From Luteitalea sp. (lineage in GTDB: Bacteria > Acidobacteriota > Vicinamibacteria > Vicinamibacterales > Vicinamibacteraceae), in the NCBI GenBank assembly GCA_009377495.1, contig WHTZ01000005.1, positions 104,837 to 168,836 on the forward strand: a stretch of DNA of 64,000 nt, written 5' to 3'. Numbering within the stretch: the first letter of the stretch is position 1; every line of letters starts with the position of its first letter. The notes below the pieces were generated by a model. It was given only the letters and a program-made list of their open reading frames with translations. It was not told the origin of the DNA and ran no database searches. The position numbers and the translations under genes are program-made. Shown here in pieces: positions 48,155 to 57,132 of the stretch.

Positions 48155-50086
48155 ATGACACGCCGTACGATCAGACGCGCAGGTGCGGGACTCCTTGTGT
48201 TGCTCGCGGGCATCGCATGGCGGGCGCCTGTCAGCACCGTCCGGGCGCAGGTCGCGTCCGCGCTGCAGGCTCCTGTGCTGGCGGATGCCGAGCAGCATCA
48301 TCAGGTGATGGCCGCAGTCCTGTCACGAGTCGTGCCGGTGCGGCAGCCGCGTTCTCAGGTGGCGTGGGAACGGGAGCGAGACAGGCTCCGAGCCAAGGTG
48401 CTGGACACGGTCATCCTGCGCGGCGTGCCGGACGCGTGGCGATCGGGAGCGCCGCGAGTCGAGCTGTTCGACACGATCTCGACCGCGTGTGGCTACGAGA
48501 TTCGGAAGCTCCGGTACGAGGTCGTACCCGGCCTATCGGTACCCGCGATCCTCTACCTGCCCACCGGCCCGCGAGCCCGTCGTCCCGCGGTCGTGAACTT
48601 CCAGGGACATGTCGAGACGCCGGGAAAGGCAACGGACTACATCCAGCAGCTCGGGCACCGGCTGGCGCAGCAGGGCTACGTCGTGCTGGCGCCGGACTGG
48701 CCGGGCTACGGCGAGCTGAAACAGCCGTCCTATTCGCACGACCGCCTGTCGCAGCTCGACCTCGTAGGCATCTCGGGGCAGGCGGTCTTCTACCTCACGA
48801 CGCGGCGCGCGATCGACTATCTCGTGTCGCGAGACGATGTGGACGCAAGCCGCATTGCAGTGACAGGGCTCTCGGGTGGCGGATGGCAGAGCCTAATCGT
48901 CGCGGCATTCGATCAGCGGGTCGCGCTGACGGCGCCCGTGTCGGGATTCATCGGGCTCGCGCAGCGCGTCGAGGTGGAAAACATCGGGGACCTGGAGCAG
49001 AATGCCGTGGATCTTCACCAGTGGGCCGACTACACGCACTTTGCGGCCTTCGTGCCGCCGCGGCCCATGCTTGCTGTGTACAACGCGAAGGATCAGTGCT
49101 GTTTCCGGGCCGATCGCGCGGAGCGCTCGATCGTGAAGCCGCTGCGGCCGTTCTACGAGCTCTTCGGAGCCGGCCATCGGTTCGACACGCACGTGAACTA
49201 CGATCCGGGCAGCCACAATTACGAGGAGGACAACCAGCGCGCCTTCCTCGAGTTCCTCTCGCAGCAGATGCCGGCGGGTGGCTCCACCAAGGGGGGCCGC
49301 TGCAGCCTGTCGGAGGGGCTCGTCGATCCCGACCGACTCAGGGTCGGCGTGCCGCCCACCAACGCTACGTTCCGGACGCTCGCCCTCGAGAACCTTCGCG
49401 AGCGCACGGCGCAGGCGCCACCAGCGAGCCGTGACGCATTGAAGGCGGTCATTCGATTCGAGCGGCTGCGCGCCAGTGGCCGCACTCACGCCGAGTGGTC
49501 GACACGGAGCGAGACGAACAGGCTGACGAGGCTGACCGCTGGCGGGTTCTCGATGCCGGCGGTCGAGATCCGTCCGGCATCGACGTCGAAGCGCTGCCTG
49601 ACGATCCTGGTTGCCGATGCTGGCCGCACGGCCATGGATGCGCGCGCCGCGGAGCTCGTCGCACAGGGCTGCACGGTCGTCGCGCTCGAGCTGCTCCTGC
49701 ATGGCCGCGAGGGCCGGATCCACGGGGCCGACTGGTATGCGCAGCTGCTGAGCACCGTGGGGTTGCGGCCGCTGGGGATCCAGGCCGCGCAGCTCCTCGC
49801 CGCCGCCGAGTACTACGGCGCGTCAGCAGGCGCGACGCAGGTCGAAGCACACGGGCCTCGGGCTGGACTCGCTGCGCTCGTCGCGGCGGCGATCGGGCCG
49901 CAGACGATGAAGGCGGTGACGGTCCATGGCCTTCCGAAGAGCCTCGTTGAACTGCTCGAAAGCGACTTGCCCTACGCTCGCGGTCCAGAGCTGTTCACGT
50001 TCGAGCTGCTGCCGCGGTTCGACGTTGCCGCGCTGCAGAGGCTGGCCACTGACCATCCTTCGGCGCCGGTGGTGACGATCGAGTGA
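48155..50086 (+). CDS. Secreted two-domain alpha/beta hydrolase (acetylxylan-esterase-like), second domain degenerate
   Basis: 643 aa from ATG 48155 (GAAGGAGAGAG upstream). Signal peptide, then an alpha/beta hydrolase with L-A-P-D-W-P-G-Y-G, nucleophile G-L-S-G-G-G, a possible acid in N-A-K-D-Q and a catalytic-His candidate in G-A-G-H-R-F. From about residue 455 a second hydrolase-like fold begins, but its nucleophile elbow reads H-G-P-R-A-G with no Ser, so it is probably inactive. An esterase removing acyl groups or uronyl esters would fit the neighbouring cluster. Assignment is by fold and context only. Confidence 0.75.
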   Translation: MTRRTIRRAGAGLLVLLAGIAWRAPVSTVRAQVASALQAPVLADAEQHHQVMAAVLSRVVPVRQPRSQVAWERERDRLRAKVLDTVILRGVPDAWRSGAPRVELFDTISTACGYEIRKLRYEVVPGLSVPAILYLPTGPRARRPAVVNFQGHVETPGKATDYIQQLGHRLAQQGYVVLAPDWPGYGELKQPSYSHDRLSQLDLVGISGQAVFYLTTRRAIDYLVSRDDVDASRIAVTGLSGGGWQSLIVAAFDQRVALTAPVSGFIGLAQRVEVENIGDLEQNAVDLHQWADYTHFAAFVPPRPMLAVYNAKDQCCFRADRAERSIVKPLRPFYELFGAGHRFDTHVNYDPGSHNYEEDNQRAFLEFLSQQMPAGGSTKGGRCSLSEGLVDPDRLRVGVPPTNATFRTLALENLRERTAQAPPASRDALKAVIRFERLRASGRTHAEWSTRSETNRLTRLTAGGFSMPAVEIRPASTSKRCLTILVADAGRTAMDARAAELVAQGCTVVALELLLHGREGRIHGADWYAQLLSTVGLRPLGIQAAQLLAAAEYYGASAGATQVEAHGPRAGLAALVAAAIGPQTMKAVTVHGLPKSLVELLESDLPYARGPELFTFELLPRFDVAALQRLATDHPSAPVVTIE

Positions 50087-50157
50087 GCGTGGCCAGACCT
50101 GTGTTGACGGCGCTCGTTCCCCGCGGTGCTGTTCGTGTGCTTGGGCAGGGACCGAGC

Positions 50158-51396
50158 TCAAGGATAGAGCAGGAACGGTTTGCGGCTCTCGAGGAACTCT
50201 GCGGCCTGGCGGTCCCAGTCCTCGAGGAGGGCGGGGAGCCGACCTGCTTCGATATCAAGCCTCACCCTGTCAGAGCCGGTAAGGCGATCGATTGTCGGGC
50301 CCCAGGCGAAGTCGCGCGGATGCTGCCTCCGGATCTCGTCGATGAGCAGGAGCGACGTGCGCACTGGTCTGTACGCCTGTCTGTCGGTGATGACGAAGCG
50401 GATCGCCGGAATCGTCTGTCCGGGGAACTTGGCAGCCGAGCGTGCCACAGGCATCGTGGTGGCTTCGAAGCGGATCCCTGGAAGATGCATCTCGTTCATC
50501 ACCTTGACGACTTTGGGTGCGTTCAGCCAAGAAGCCCCAATCTGCTCGAAGGGACGATCCGTGCCACGGCCCTCGGTGAGGTTGGTGCCTTCGAAATAGA
50601 CGGCTCCTGGATAGCTCTCCACTGCCGCCAGCGAGCGAAGGTTGGGCGATGGGTTCACCCAGGGCAGCCCGGTCTCGTCGAACCATTTCGAGCGCTGCCA
50701 ATTCGCGGCCCGTACGACGATCAGATCCGCACCGATGCGGTGCTCCTCGTTGAACAACATGGCCAGCTCGCCGACCGTCATCCCGTGACGCGCTGGAATG
50801 GGGTACATGCCAACGAAGGACTTGAATCTGGGATCGAGCAGGGCACCTTCGACGATTTCTCCGGCAATTGGATTGGGTCGGTCGAGGACGACGAACGGAA
50901 TGTTCCTCTTCGCTGCTGCTTGCATCGACAGCGCCATCGTCGAGACGTAGGTCCACGTGCGACTGCCGACCTCCTGGAGGTCGTAGACCAGAACGTCCAC
51001 CTCTTTCAGCATCTCTGGCGTAGGTCCTTGATCTTCAGCCTTGTAGAGCGAGTAGATCGGGATGCCCGTCTTGCGATCGGTGTCGTCGACGATCTTCGCA
51101 CCCGCCTCGGCGTTGCCCCGAATGCCGTGCTCCGGTGCAAGCAGTGCCACCAGCGTCAGACCTTTGTGCTGCGCGATCAGATCGAGTTCGGAGGTCCTCG
51201 ACCGGTCGATCCCCGTGTGGTTGGTGATGAGCCCGACCCGCTTTCCGCGGAGCGCGGGAGGCACGTCGGAGAGAAACACCTCGATGCCAGCGCGAACCGC
51301 CCCGAGCGCCCGATCGGCAGGCGGCACCGGACCTTGGGCAGACCTCGACGCGCAGGAGGCAACCAGAAGAAGCGCAGGAAGGAGGGCGACTCTCAT
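50158..51396 (-). CDS. namZ: DUF1343 family exo-beta-N-acetylmuramidase, NamZ-like lipoprotein
   Basis: 412 aa. Lipobox L-V-A-S-C after a short signal peptide. DUF1343 motifs: G-L-I-T-N-H-T-G, E-H-G-I-R-G, Y-S-L-Y, V-L-D-R-P-N-P and G-T-N-L-T-E-G-R-G. NamZ of Bacillus removes terminal MurNAc from peptidoglycan fragments, so this is a likely muropeptide-recycling or scavenging enzyme. It converges on the esterase gene 71 nt away, so is probably a separate unit. Confidence 0.88.
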   Translation of the reverse strand: MRVALLPALLLVASCASRSAQGPVPPADRALGAVRAGIEVFLSDVPPALRGKRVGLITNHTGIDRSRTSELDLIAQHKGLTLVALLAPEHGIRGNAEAGAKIVDDTDRKTGIPIYSLYKAEDQGPTPEMLKEVDVLVYDLQEVGSRTWTYVSTMALSMQAAAKRNIPFVVLDRPNPIAGEIVEGALLDPRFKSFVGMYPIPARHGMTVGELAMLFNEEHRIGADLIVVRAANWQRSKWFDETGLPWVNPSPNLRSLAAVESYPGAVYFEGTNLTEGRGTDRPFEQIGASWLNAPKVVKVMNEMHLPGIRFEATTMPVARSAAKFPGQTIPAIRFVITDRQAYRPVRTSLLLIDEIRRQHPRDFAWGPTIDRLTGSDRVRLDIEAGRLPALLEDWDRQAAEFLESRKPFLLYP

Positions 51397-51590
51397 GGTC
51401 TCGTGATCGTCGGAAAACCGCAGATTACGATACTATGAACAGCGGCTCGTTTCGGTCATGGGGAATCTCGTGACGTCGGCGTTTCAGCTGAAGCGCGCAG
51501 CGACGCTGAGCGAGGGCTTCGGCATTTCGTAGACCCGCCCCGATGGACGTTGCATGGTGGCCGACAATCATTTGTGGATGGCCGGGACCT

Positions 51591-51875
51591 ATGAATGTCG
51601 AGTTGACCTCCGACCAGCAAGCCTTCGTTCAGAAGGCCATCGAAAGCGGCCGCTTTCGGCGCGCAGAAGAAGCGATCGAGGAAGCGCTGGCGCTGTGGGA
51701 AAAGCGCGAGCGTCGACGCGTCGAAATCCTCGCGATGCTGGATGAGGCGGACGCATCCTTCGCACGCGATGAGAGGATTCCCATCACCGAACAATCCGTG
51801 ACAGTCCTCGTCGACGAAGCCAAGCAGCGTCTTCGTCGTCGAATTGAGATCGAGCGTTCGGCAACATCGCGGTGA
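51591..51875 (+). CDS. ParD/CopG-type antitoxin
   Basis: 94 aa from ATG 51591 (an in-frame ATG at 51543 is less likely). N-terminal ribbon-helix-helix: N-V-E-L-T-S-D-Q-Q-A-F-V-Q-K-A-I-E-S-G-R-F-R-R-A-E-E, then a charged helical tail that would cover the toxin. The stop overlaps the ParE start (GTGATG), the usual antitoxin-first arrangement. The toxin is truncated, so the pair is probably inactive. Confidence 0.8.
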   Translation: MNVELTSDQQAFVQKAIESGRFRRAEEAIEEALALWEKRERRRVEILAMLDEADASFARDERIPITEQSVTVLVDEAKQRLRRRIEIERSATSR

Positions 51876-52060
51876 TGGCGTACCGGCTCTCACCACTCGC
51901 TCGAGCCGACGTCGACGATATCGCGTACTACGTCGCTGTTGAAAGCGGCAGTCTCGAGAGAGCTGACCGCTTGATCGAGTTCATCTACCGTCGGTTCCTG
52001 TTGCTGGGCGAGTATCCGTACGCTGGCCGACGGCGAGATGATCTCCCGCAGTGTTCGTTG
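51875..52060 (+). pseudogene. ParE/RelE-superfamily toxin, truncated
   Basis: ATG 51875 opens Y-R-L-S-P-L-A-R-A-D-V-D-D-I-A-Y-Y, then R-F-L-L-L-G-E-Y-P-Y-A-G-R-R-R-D-D-L. ParE similarity stops after about 58 residues, short of the usual ~95, and the frame continues into sequence antisense to the next gene. The C-terminal strands and active-site Arg region are gone. Confidence 0.7.
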
Positions 52061-52138
52061 AGTCTGCTCCGCCTTCGGCTCACGCAGACCGAATCCCTCC
52101 GGGCGCGCCAGCTTCCTCAACGCCTCCCGCCCCTCGCG

Positions 52139-52942
52139 CTACTCGGCGGGCAGAGGAATGGACGCGGTCGGCGTGAGCGCTCCAAGGAACTCGTCGACCG
52201 GAAGGATCCAGACACGCCGTCGTCGCTCGCGTCGACGACCGCGATACAGAAGGATAACCTCGGCCCGTGGATAGTCCGCAGCGAACGCTTCGAGGGCGCG
52301 GAGATCCTGCGGACGGACCTGCGCGTTGTTCTTCACCTCGATGGCCCAGAATCCTGCGGCACCGTAGATAATGAAGTCGACCTCACCCCCGGAGCGCGTG
52401 CGCCAAAAGAACAACTCGGCGTCGCCGCCACGGTAGGCCACCCACGCGCGCAGGTGCTGTGCCACCAAGCCTTCGAGGGCACCGCCACCTATCTCTTCTG
52501 GTCGATCGAGAGGACCCCGAGGCCGCAGTGATCGAAACACACCGGCGTCGAACAGATAAAACTTTGGATGCGACGCAGTCTCCCGCTTGGCTCGGCGGGT
52601 AAACACCGGCAGCCGGAAGGCGAGCAACAGGTCTTCCAAGACCTCGATGTAGGTGGCCACCGTCTTTCGTTCGACTTGGCATTCACGGGCGACGTTTGCC
52701 ACGTTCAGGACGGCTCCGTGTGAGAAGCTGATCGCTTCGAGGAACCATGCGAACGCGCCGATGTTTCTCGCCCATCCTTCCAGGCGCACTTCCTCGTCGA
52801 GGTACAAGGATGCATACGCGCGGAGCACATCGTGGGGCTGGGGCGCCGCCACAACGAGCGGCAGCAACCTACGCTCGAGAGCTGCTTCGAGGTCGAAATT
52901 GCGAAGCTCCGCTGCCATGAACGGGTGGAGCGTCCGTAGCAC
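52139..52942 (-). pseudogene. DUF4143-type protein (AAA ATPase family), N-terminally truncated
   Basis: 267 codons matching the C-terminal half of the AAA_14/DUF4143 family: winged-helix-like A-R-E-C-Q-V-E-R-K-T-V, then the nuclease-like E-V-D-F-I-I-Y...W-A-I-E-V-K core, an E-V-D...E-V-K restriction-like fold. The Walker-A part (~120 residues) expected before L-R-T-L-H-P is missing, and the frame begins at 52942 without a plausible start signal. Confidence 0.65.
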
Positions 52943-53010
52943 CGTTAACTGTGCAAAACCGGCCTAATAGTTCTTATCGTCCCAAGGGTGAGGACAGGAG
53001 CCAGGCCGCG

Positions 53011-53109
53011 TTGTCGCACGAGCGCCTGCCGAGCGCCAAGGTCGCGGACGAGATGAGAGTCTGCTGGCGCGAGCGGCTGTCGGCGCTCAAGACCCTGCTG
53101 GAACGCTGA
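53011..53109 (+). pseudogene. C-terminal fragment of an SRPBCC/AHSA1-like protein
   Basis: A frame ending at TGA 53107-53109 reads L-S-H-E-R-L-P-S-A-K and then W-R-E-R-L-S-A-L-K-T-L-L-E-R, like the last helix of AHSA1-domain proteins. Too short to be sure. The rest of 52943-53252 shows no gene. Confidence 0.4.
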
Positions 53110-53252
53110 GCGCGCCGACTGCCACGCCCCAAGGCGCGCCGGCAGGGAGGCGTGCCCCGCGGCTGGGTATTGGAACTACCCTCGCTTGCAATAATTAGAT
53201 GTCTGGGTAATAGTCCCGTGTACACGAAGAGCAGGGCAGCGGAGGGAGTCCG

Positions 53253-55530
53253 ATGTCGTTGTGGTCCCGCCTGGCGAATGTGTTTCGTCCCGCGCGCGTC
53301 GAGCGCGATCTGGACGAGGAGCTTCAGTTTCACATCGCCGAGCGCATCCGCGAGCTGACGGCCGCGGGGATGACGCGGGAGGCCGCGGCCGAACAGGCGT
53401 CGCGCCGGTTCGGCAATCCGTTGCGGCTGCGCGAGCAGAGCCGGGACGTCAAGCTGCACGCCTGGCTGGATTCGCTCCTGCGCGACGTTCGTCTGGGCTT
53501 GCGCATGCTGCGCAAGCAAGCCGGTGTCACGGGCGCGGCCATCCTGTCGCTGTCGCTCGCGCTCGGCGCGTGCGTGGCGGCGTTCTCGCTTGTCGACGCC
53601 CTGATCCTGCGGCCGCTGCCCGTGCGTCACCCCGAACAGCTCGTCTACCTGACCGTGCCCGCCGGCGCGCCCGAGCGGCCCGAGGACGACACGTTCAGCG
53701 ATCCGCTCTTCATGCGTCTCCGGGACGCCGCGCGTGGGCGCTTCGACCTGATCGCCATCGGCTATCAGGTCATCGAGCCCGTATCGTTCACGGCCGCGGC
53801 CGGGGCGGGAGAGCGGGAACGACTGCGCCTGCAGTTCGTGTCTGGCGACGCGTTCGACGTGCTGGGCGTCATCCCCACCATCGGACGACTGTTCACACGA
53901 CAGGACGACGTGCGGCCGGGAGCGCATCCTGTAGCGATCATGAGCCATGCGCTCTGGATGCGTCGATTCGGCGACGACCCCAGCGTCATTGGCCAATGGG
54001 TGACGTTGGGAGACGGCAGGCAGCTTCAGATCGTCGGCGTCGCCGAGCCGCGGTTCACGGGCGTCGAGCCCGGTCGTCCCACGGACCTGTGGTTTCCGTA
54101 CGCGATGAACGACCCGCACTCATTCGGCAACGCCGACTACAGCTCGTTTCGCATCGTCGCACGCCTGAATGAAACGTCGGCCTGGAGGAAGCGCACAGCG
54201 TGCTCCAGGCAGCGTTCACGAACTTCCGCCGCGAGCGGCGATTCGGGCCGGAAGCGTCGCCCGAGCGCATTGCACGCTTCATCGGGATGCCGCTCTTTCT
54301 GCGATCGGTGGCGAATGGGCCATCGCCGCTGCGGTACGAGTTCGAGCGGCCGTTGTGGACCCTGGCCGCGATCGCGGCGCTGGTGCTGTTCATCGCGGGA
54401 TCGAACGTCGCGAACCTGCTCCTGGCCCGGACCGCGGCGCCCGAGCGCGAGATGTCGCTCCGTCTGTCGATCGGCGCGGGCCGCGGGCGACTGATCCAGC
54501 AGATGCTCGTCGAGAGCGCGATCGTGGCCGGCGGTATCGGGCTGCTCTTTGCTGCGTTCGCCGCGCCTGTGGTCGTCGGCATGCTCGCGTCGGCGGAGGA
54601 TCCGGTGCGGCTCGACCTCCGCATGGATTGGCGGCTCGTCGCGTTCGTCGGCGGGCTGACCCTGCTGACAACCGCCTTGTTCGGTCTCGCGCCGGCTCTG
54701 CGCGCGTCGAGCGTGGCGCCCATCACCGCGCTCAAGACGGGGAGCGAGCGGTCTGGCACGCGCGGGGGCGTCGTGCGTCCGTTCGTCCGCCGCGACATGG
54801 TGACGGCGCGTTCCACGGCGCTCGTCGTCAACGAGACGTTCGCCAGGCGTTACTTCGGCAGCGAGCCCGCGGTAGGCCGCCGGATCGCCGGACGCTTCGA
54901 CGACGCGGTGAGAGAGCACGAGGTCGTGGGAGTCGTGGCGGATACGAAGTACGACCTGCGCAAGCCGGCCGCTCCCACGCTGTACATCCTGCTGCCGCCG
55001 CGGAGTGCCGGCACGATTCACGTGCGCGTGACCGGCGAACCCGCGGTGTTCGCGTCCCGGCTGCGCGAAGAGATCGCGGCCGCGACTCCACTGCTTCGCG
55101 TGACGACCGTCACGTCGCAGTCCGCGGTCGTCGGACAGACGCTCCTGCGCGAGCGGCTGCTCGCGCTGCTCGCTGGGTTCTTCGCCGCGGTGGGACTCGT
55201 CCTGACGGCCGTCGGACTGTATGGCGTGCTGAGCTACTCGGTCGTCCGGCGGACGCGCGAGATCGGCATCCGCGTCGCGCTGGGCGCGCGCCAGGCCGCC
55301 GTGGTCCGGGCCGTGCTCGAGGACGCGGGCGGCGCGACGCTGGTGGGGGCCGCCTGCGGGCTGGCAGGCGGGCTGTACGTCTCGCGCTTCGTGAAGGCGC
55401 TGCTGTTCGAAGTCACACCACTGGATTTCTAGAGCCTCGCGCTGCCGCTCGGGGCGCTGCTGCTGGCGGCCCTGTTCGCGGCCCTGCTGCCCGCCCTGCG
55501 CGCCCGACTAGCGCGCCGCCGCCGAACGCG
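53253..55530 (+). pseudogene. ADOP-type permease, disrupted
   Basis: Starts with the full ADOP N-terminus (D-L-D-E-E-L-Q-F-H-I and a first FtsX/MacB helix L-S-L-A-L-G-A-C-V-A-A-F-S). A -1-type frame change near 54175 joins R-L-N-E-T-S to G-L-E-E-A-H. After L-K-T-G-S-E-R-S-G about 200 residues of the second module seem deleted (it goes straight to V-V-N-E-T-F-A-R-R-Y-F-G). A TAG at 55430-55432 stands where family members have Trp (L-D-F-W-S-L). Several independent lesions make this a true pseudogene. Confidence 0.8.
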
Positions 55531-55766
55531 CGAGCCCGGCGGCGTCGAGCCGCCGGCACCCTATAGCCACTCAGAAGGTGCTCGTCAAGAACACCACCAT
55601 GAGCATCTATTCGACACTCTGGTGCTTGCAGTTCCGGCGAAAAGGGGACGCGTATGCTGCGCGCTGCGAATGATGGAAGTGTTGGCGCACAACGTGGCGC
55701 CGCACGTGGGAACCCCTACGCCTGGCTCCGGGCGTTATACTGACATGAATCGGAGATCTCCAGAAA

Positions 55767-56051
55767 ATGAGCAAGATCGTCGACGTGCGGCCGTTAGATG
55801 ACCATCGGATTTGGCTCAGGTTCAGTGACGGCGCGAAAGGCGAAGTCGATCTGAGCGATCTCGCGGGTCGTGGCGTCTTTTCAGCGTGGGCCGACCGAAA
55901 CGTGTTCACGGCAGTTCACGTTGAGAGCGGTGGCGGGATCGAGTGGCCTGGGGAGATCGACATGTGCCCAGATGCGCTGTACCTGCGGTTGACGGGCAAG
56001 GCGGTCGAGGAAGTCTTCCCCAGTTTCAAGCCGACGCCGGTTGATGCCTGA
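55767..56051 (+). CDS. DUF2442 protein
   Basis: 94 aa. Short all-beta domain with V-D-V-R-P-L-D, W-L-R-F-S-D-G-A-K-G-E-V-D-L and I-E-W-P-G-E-I-D-M-C-P-D-A-L-Y. DUF2442 genes usually sit next to DUF4160 genes, as here, and the pair has been proposed to be a toxin-antitoxin-like unit; the mechanism is not established. TATACT about 25 nt upstream may be its -10 box. Confidence 0.8.
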   Translation: MSKIVDVRPLDDHRIWLRFSDGAKGEVDLSDLAGRGVFSAWADRNVFTAVHVESGGGIEWPGEIDMCPDALYLRLTGKAVEEVFPSFKPTPVDA

Positions 56052-56244
56052 GCTCAGTCGATTCTACGGAATCGTGATCAAGATGTATTTCGGCGATCAC
56101 GACCCGCCTCACTTTCACGCTGAATACGCCGAGGACCGGGCCGTGATCAACATCGAGACTCTAGCCGTGCTCGGCGGACGGCTTCCGCCTCGTGCACTGG
56201 GTCTGGTGGCCGAATGGGCGGGTTCGCGATACCCGGCGTCGTAG
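56044..56244 (+). pseudogene. DUF4160 protein, C-terminally cut
   Basis: ATG 56044 overlaps the DUF2442 stop region. M-Y-F-G-D-H-D-P-P-H-F-H-A-E-Y is the DUF4160 core. Similarity ends at L-V-A-E-W-A (about 56217), where the frame runs into sequence that is antisense to the adjacent gene. The usual C-terminal helix of ~20 residues is lost. Confidence 0.7.
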
Positions 56245-56813
56245 CCCGCAAGAAAGCCATTGCGGTACTCAGCGCGGTAGGCGTCCTTCGAGCCGTATTC
56301 CCGCTTGTAGCCACTGTCACCGTTGCGGTACTTCTTCTCGCGGCGCGGGTGGTAGCGATCTCGATCCCTGCCTCCGTCTCGTCCGTCTTTGTAGCCGTCG
56401 TCATAGCCGCGGCTGAACGCGGGGCTGCGGTACGAGCGCCGGGAACCGGGATAGCGTGGCCCGACACCGACCCGCCCGTAAGGGTCGCGGTACCCGGAAT
56501 CGCGGTCCGAGCGATCGTACCGCGCGAACGACGCACGATAGCCGTCGCGATAGCCGTCCTCGTACGCACGGCGGCGCTCGTCACGGTGATCCCATCGGCG
56601 GTCGTGCCAGTTGGGCCCGCGGCCCCGCCGCGCGTCTCGTTCAGCGCTTCGCCCGCCATCCTGATAGCCGCGATTGTAGGCATCGCGCCACCAGCTCGGC
56701 GCACCACTGGTCCGTACCACGACACCGTGTGGCCCGTGCGCGCAAGCCGTCGATGCCGACGCGCCCACTACGATCAGACTCATCGCGATGAGGTTCAGTA
56801 GCCCCGACTTCAT
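56115..56813 (-). CDS. Secreted Gly/Tyr/Arg/Asp-rich protein with GY-x-DG repeats, 3' end altered
   Basis: 232 aa from ATG 56813 (ribosome site AGAGGA). Signal peptide, then repeated short units G-Y-Q-D-G, G-Y-R-D-G-Y, G-Y-D-D-G-Y-K-D-G and G-Y-D-A-G-Y within an Arg/Asp-rich chain. Homologous proteins end soon after the last G-Y-x-x-G-Y; here from about 56220 the frame continues through sequence that is antisense to the DUF4160 gene, so the native end is lost at a rearrangement point. Such repeat proteins are common and uncharacterised. Confidence 0.55.
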   Translation of the reverse strand: MKSGLLNLIAMSLIVVGASASTACAHGPHGVVVRTSGAPSWWRDAYNRGYQDGGRSAERDARRGRGPNWHDRRWDHRDERRRAYEDGYRDGYRASFARYDRSDRDSGYRDPYGRVGVGPRYPGSRRSYRSPAFSRGYDDGYKDGRDGGRDRDRYHPRREKKYRNGDSGYKREYGSKDAYRAEYRNGFLAGYDAGYREPAHSATRPSARGGSRPPSTARVSMLITARSSAYSA

Positions 56814-57132
56814 GGTCGTCCGTCCTCTCGTCTCGTGGTGATCCGCATCGCGTGGGCACGACGGGCCACGTGCATGATCCCTGTGGGCTGCAAGCTCCGG
56901 GCCATGAGCCAATCGCCGCAACGTATAGCAATTACAGAGAGTCTTTCGAGGCGGACGAGAGAACAGCGGTACGCAAGGGTTGATATCCCCGTACCGCTAC
57001 CAACCGGTGCACCTGCCAGAAGCGCCGCTCTACCCTTGCTCTCCAGTGGTATGCTAGGCGACCTAGCCGCTTAGCCTGGAGCATCGCTATCTCAACAGTG
57101 TAAGCACGAAGACCGAGCAAGGAGTGCAGGTC
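56814..57132. other. Intergenic region
   Basis: Divergent region between the GY-repeat protein and the large extracellular protein. AAGGAG at 57118-57123 is the ribosome site for the gene at 57133. No other gene or clear promoter seen. Confidence 0.4.

Noticed and set aside
52061..52531. Continuation of the ParE frame for ~150 codons
   Set aside because: Sequence there is antisense to the DUF4143 gene and has no ParE similarity.
55430..55432. TAG in the ADOP pseudogene as pyrrolysine
   Set aside because: Family members have Trp there and the gene carries other lesions, so a nonsense mutation is enough.
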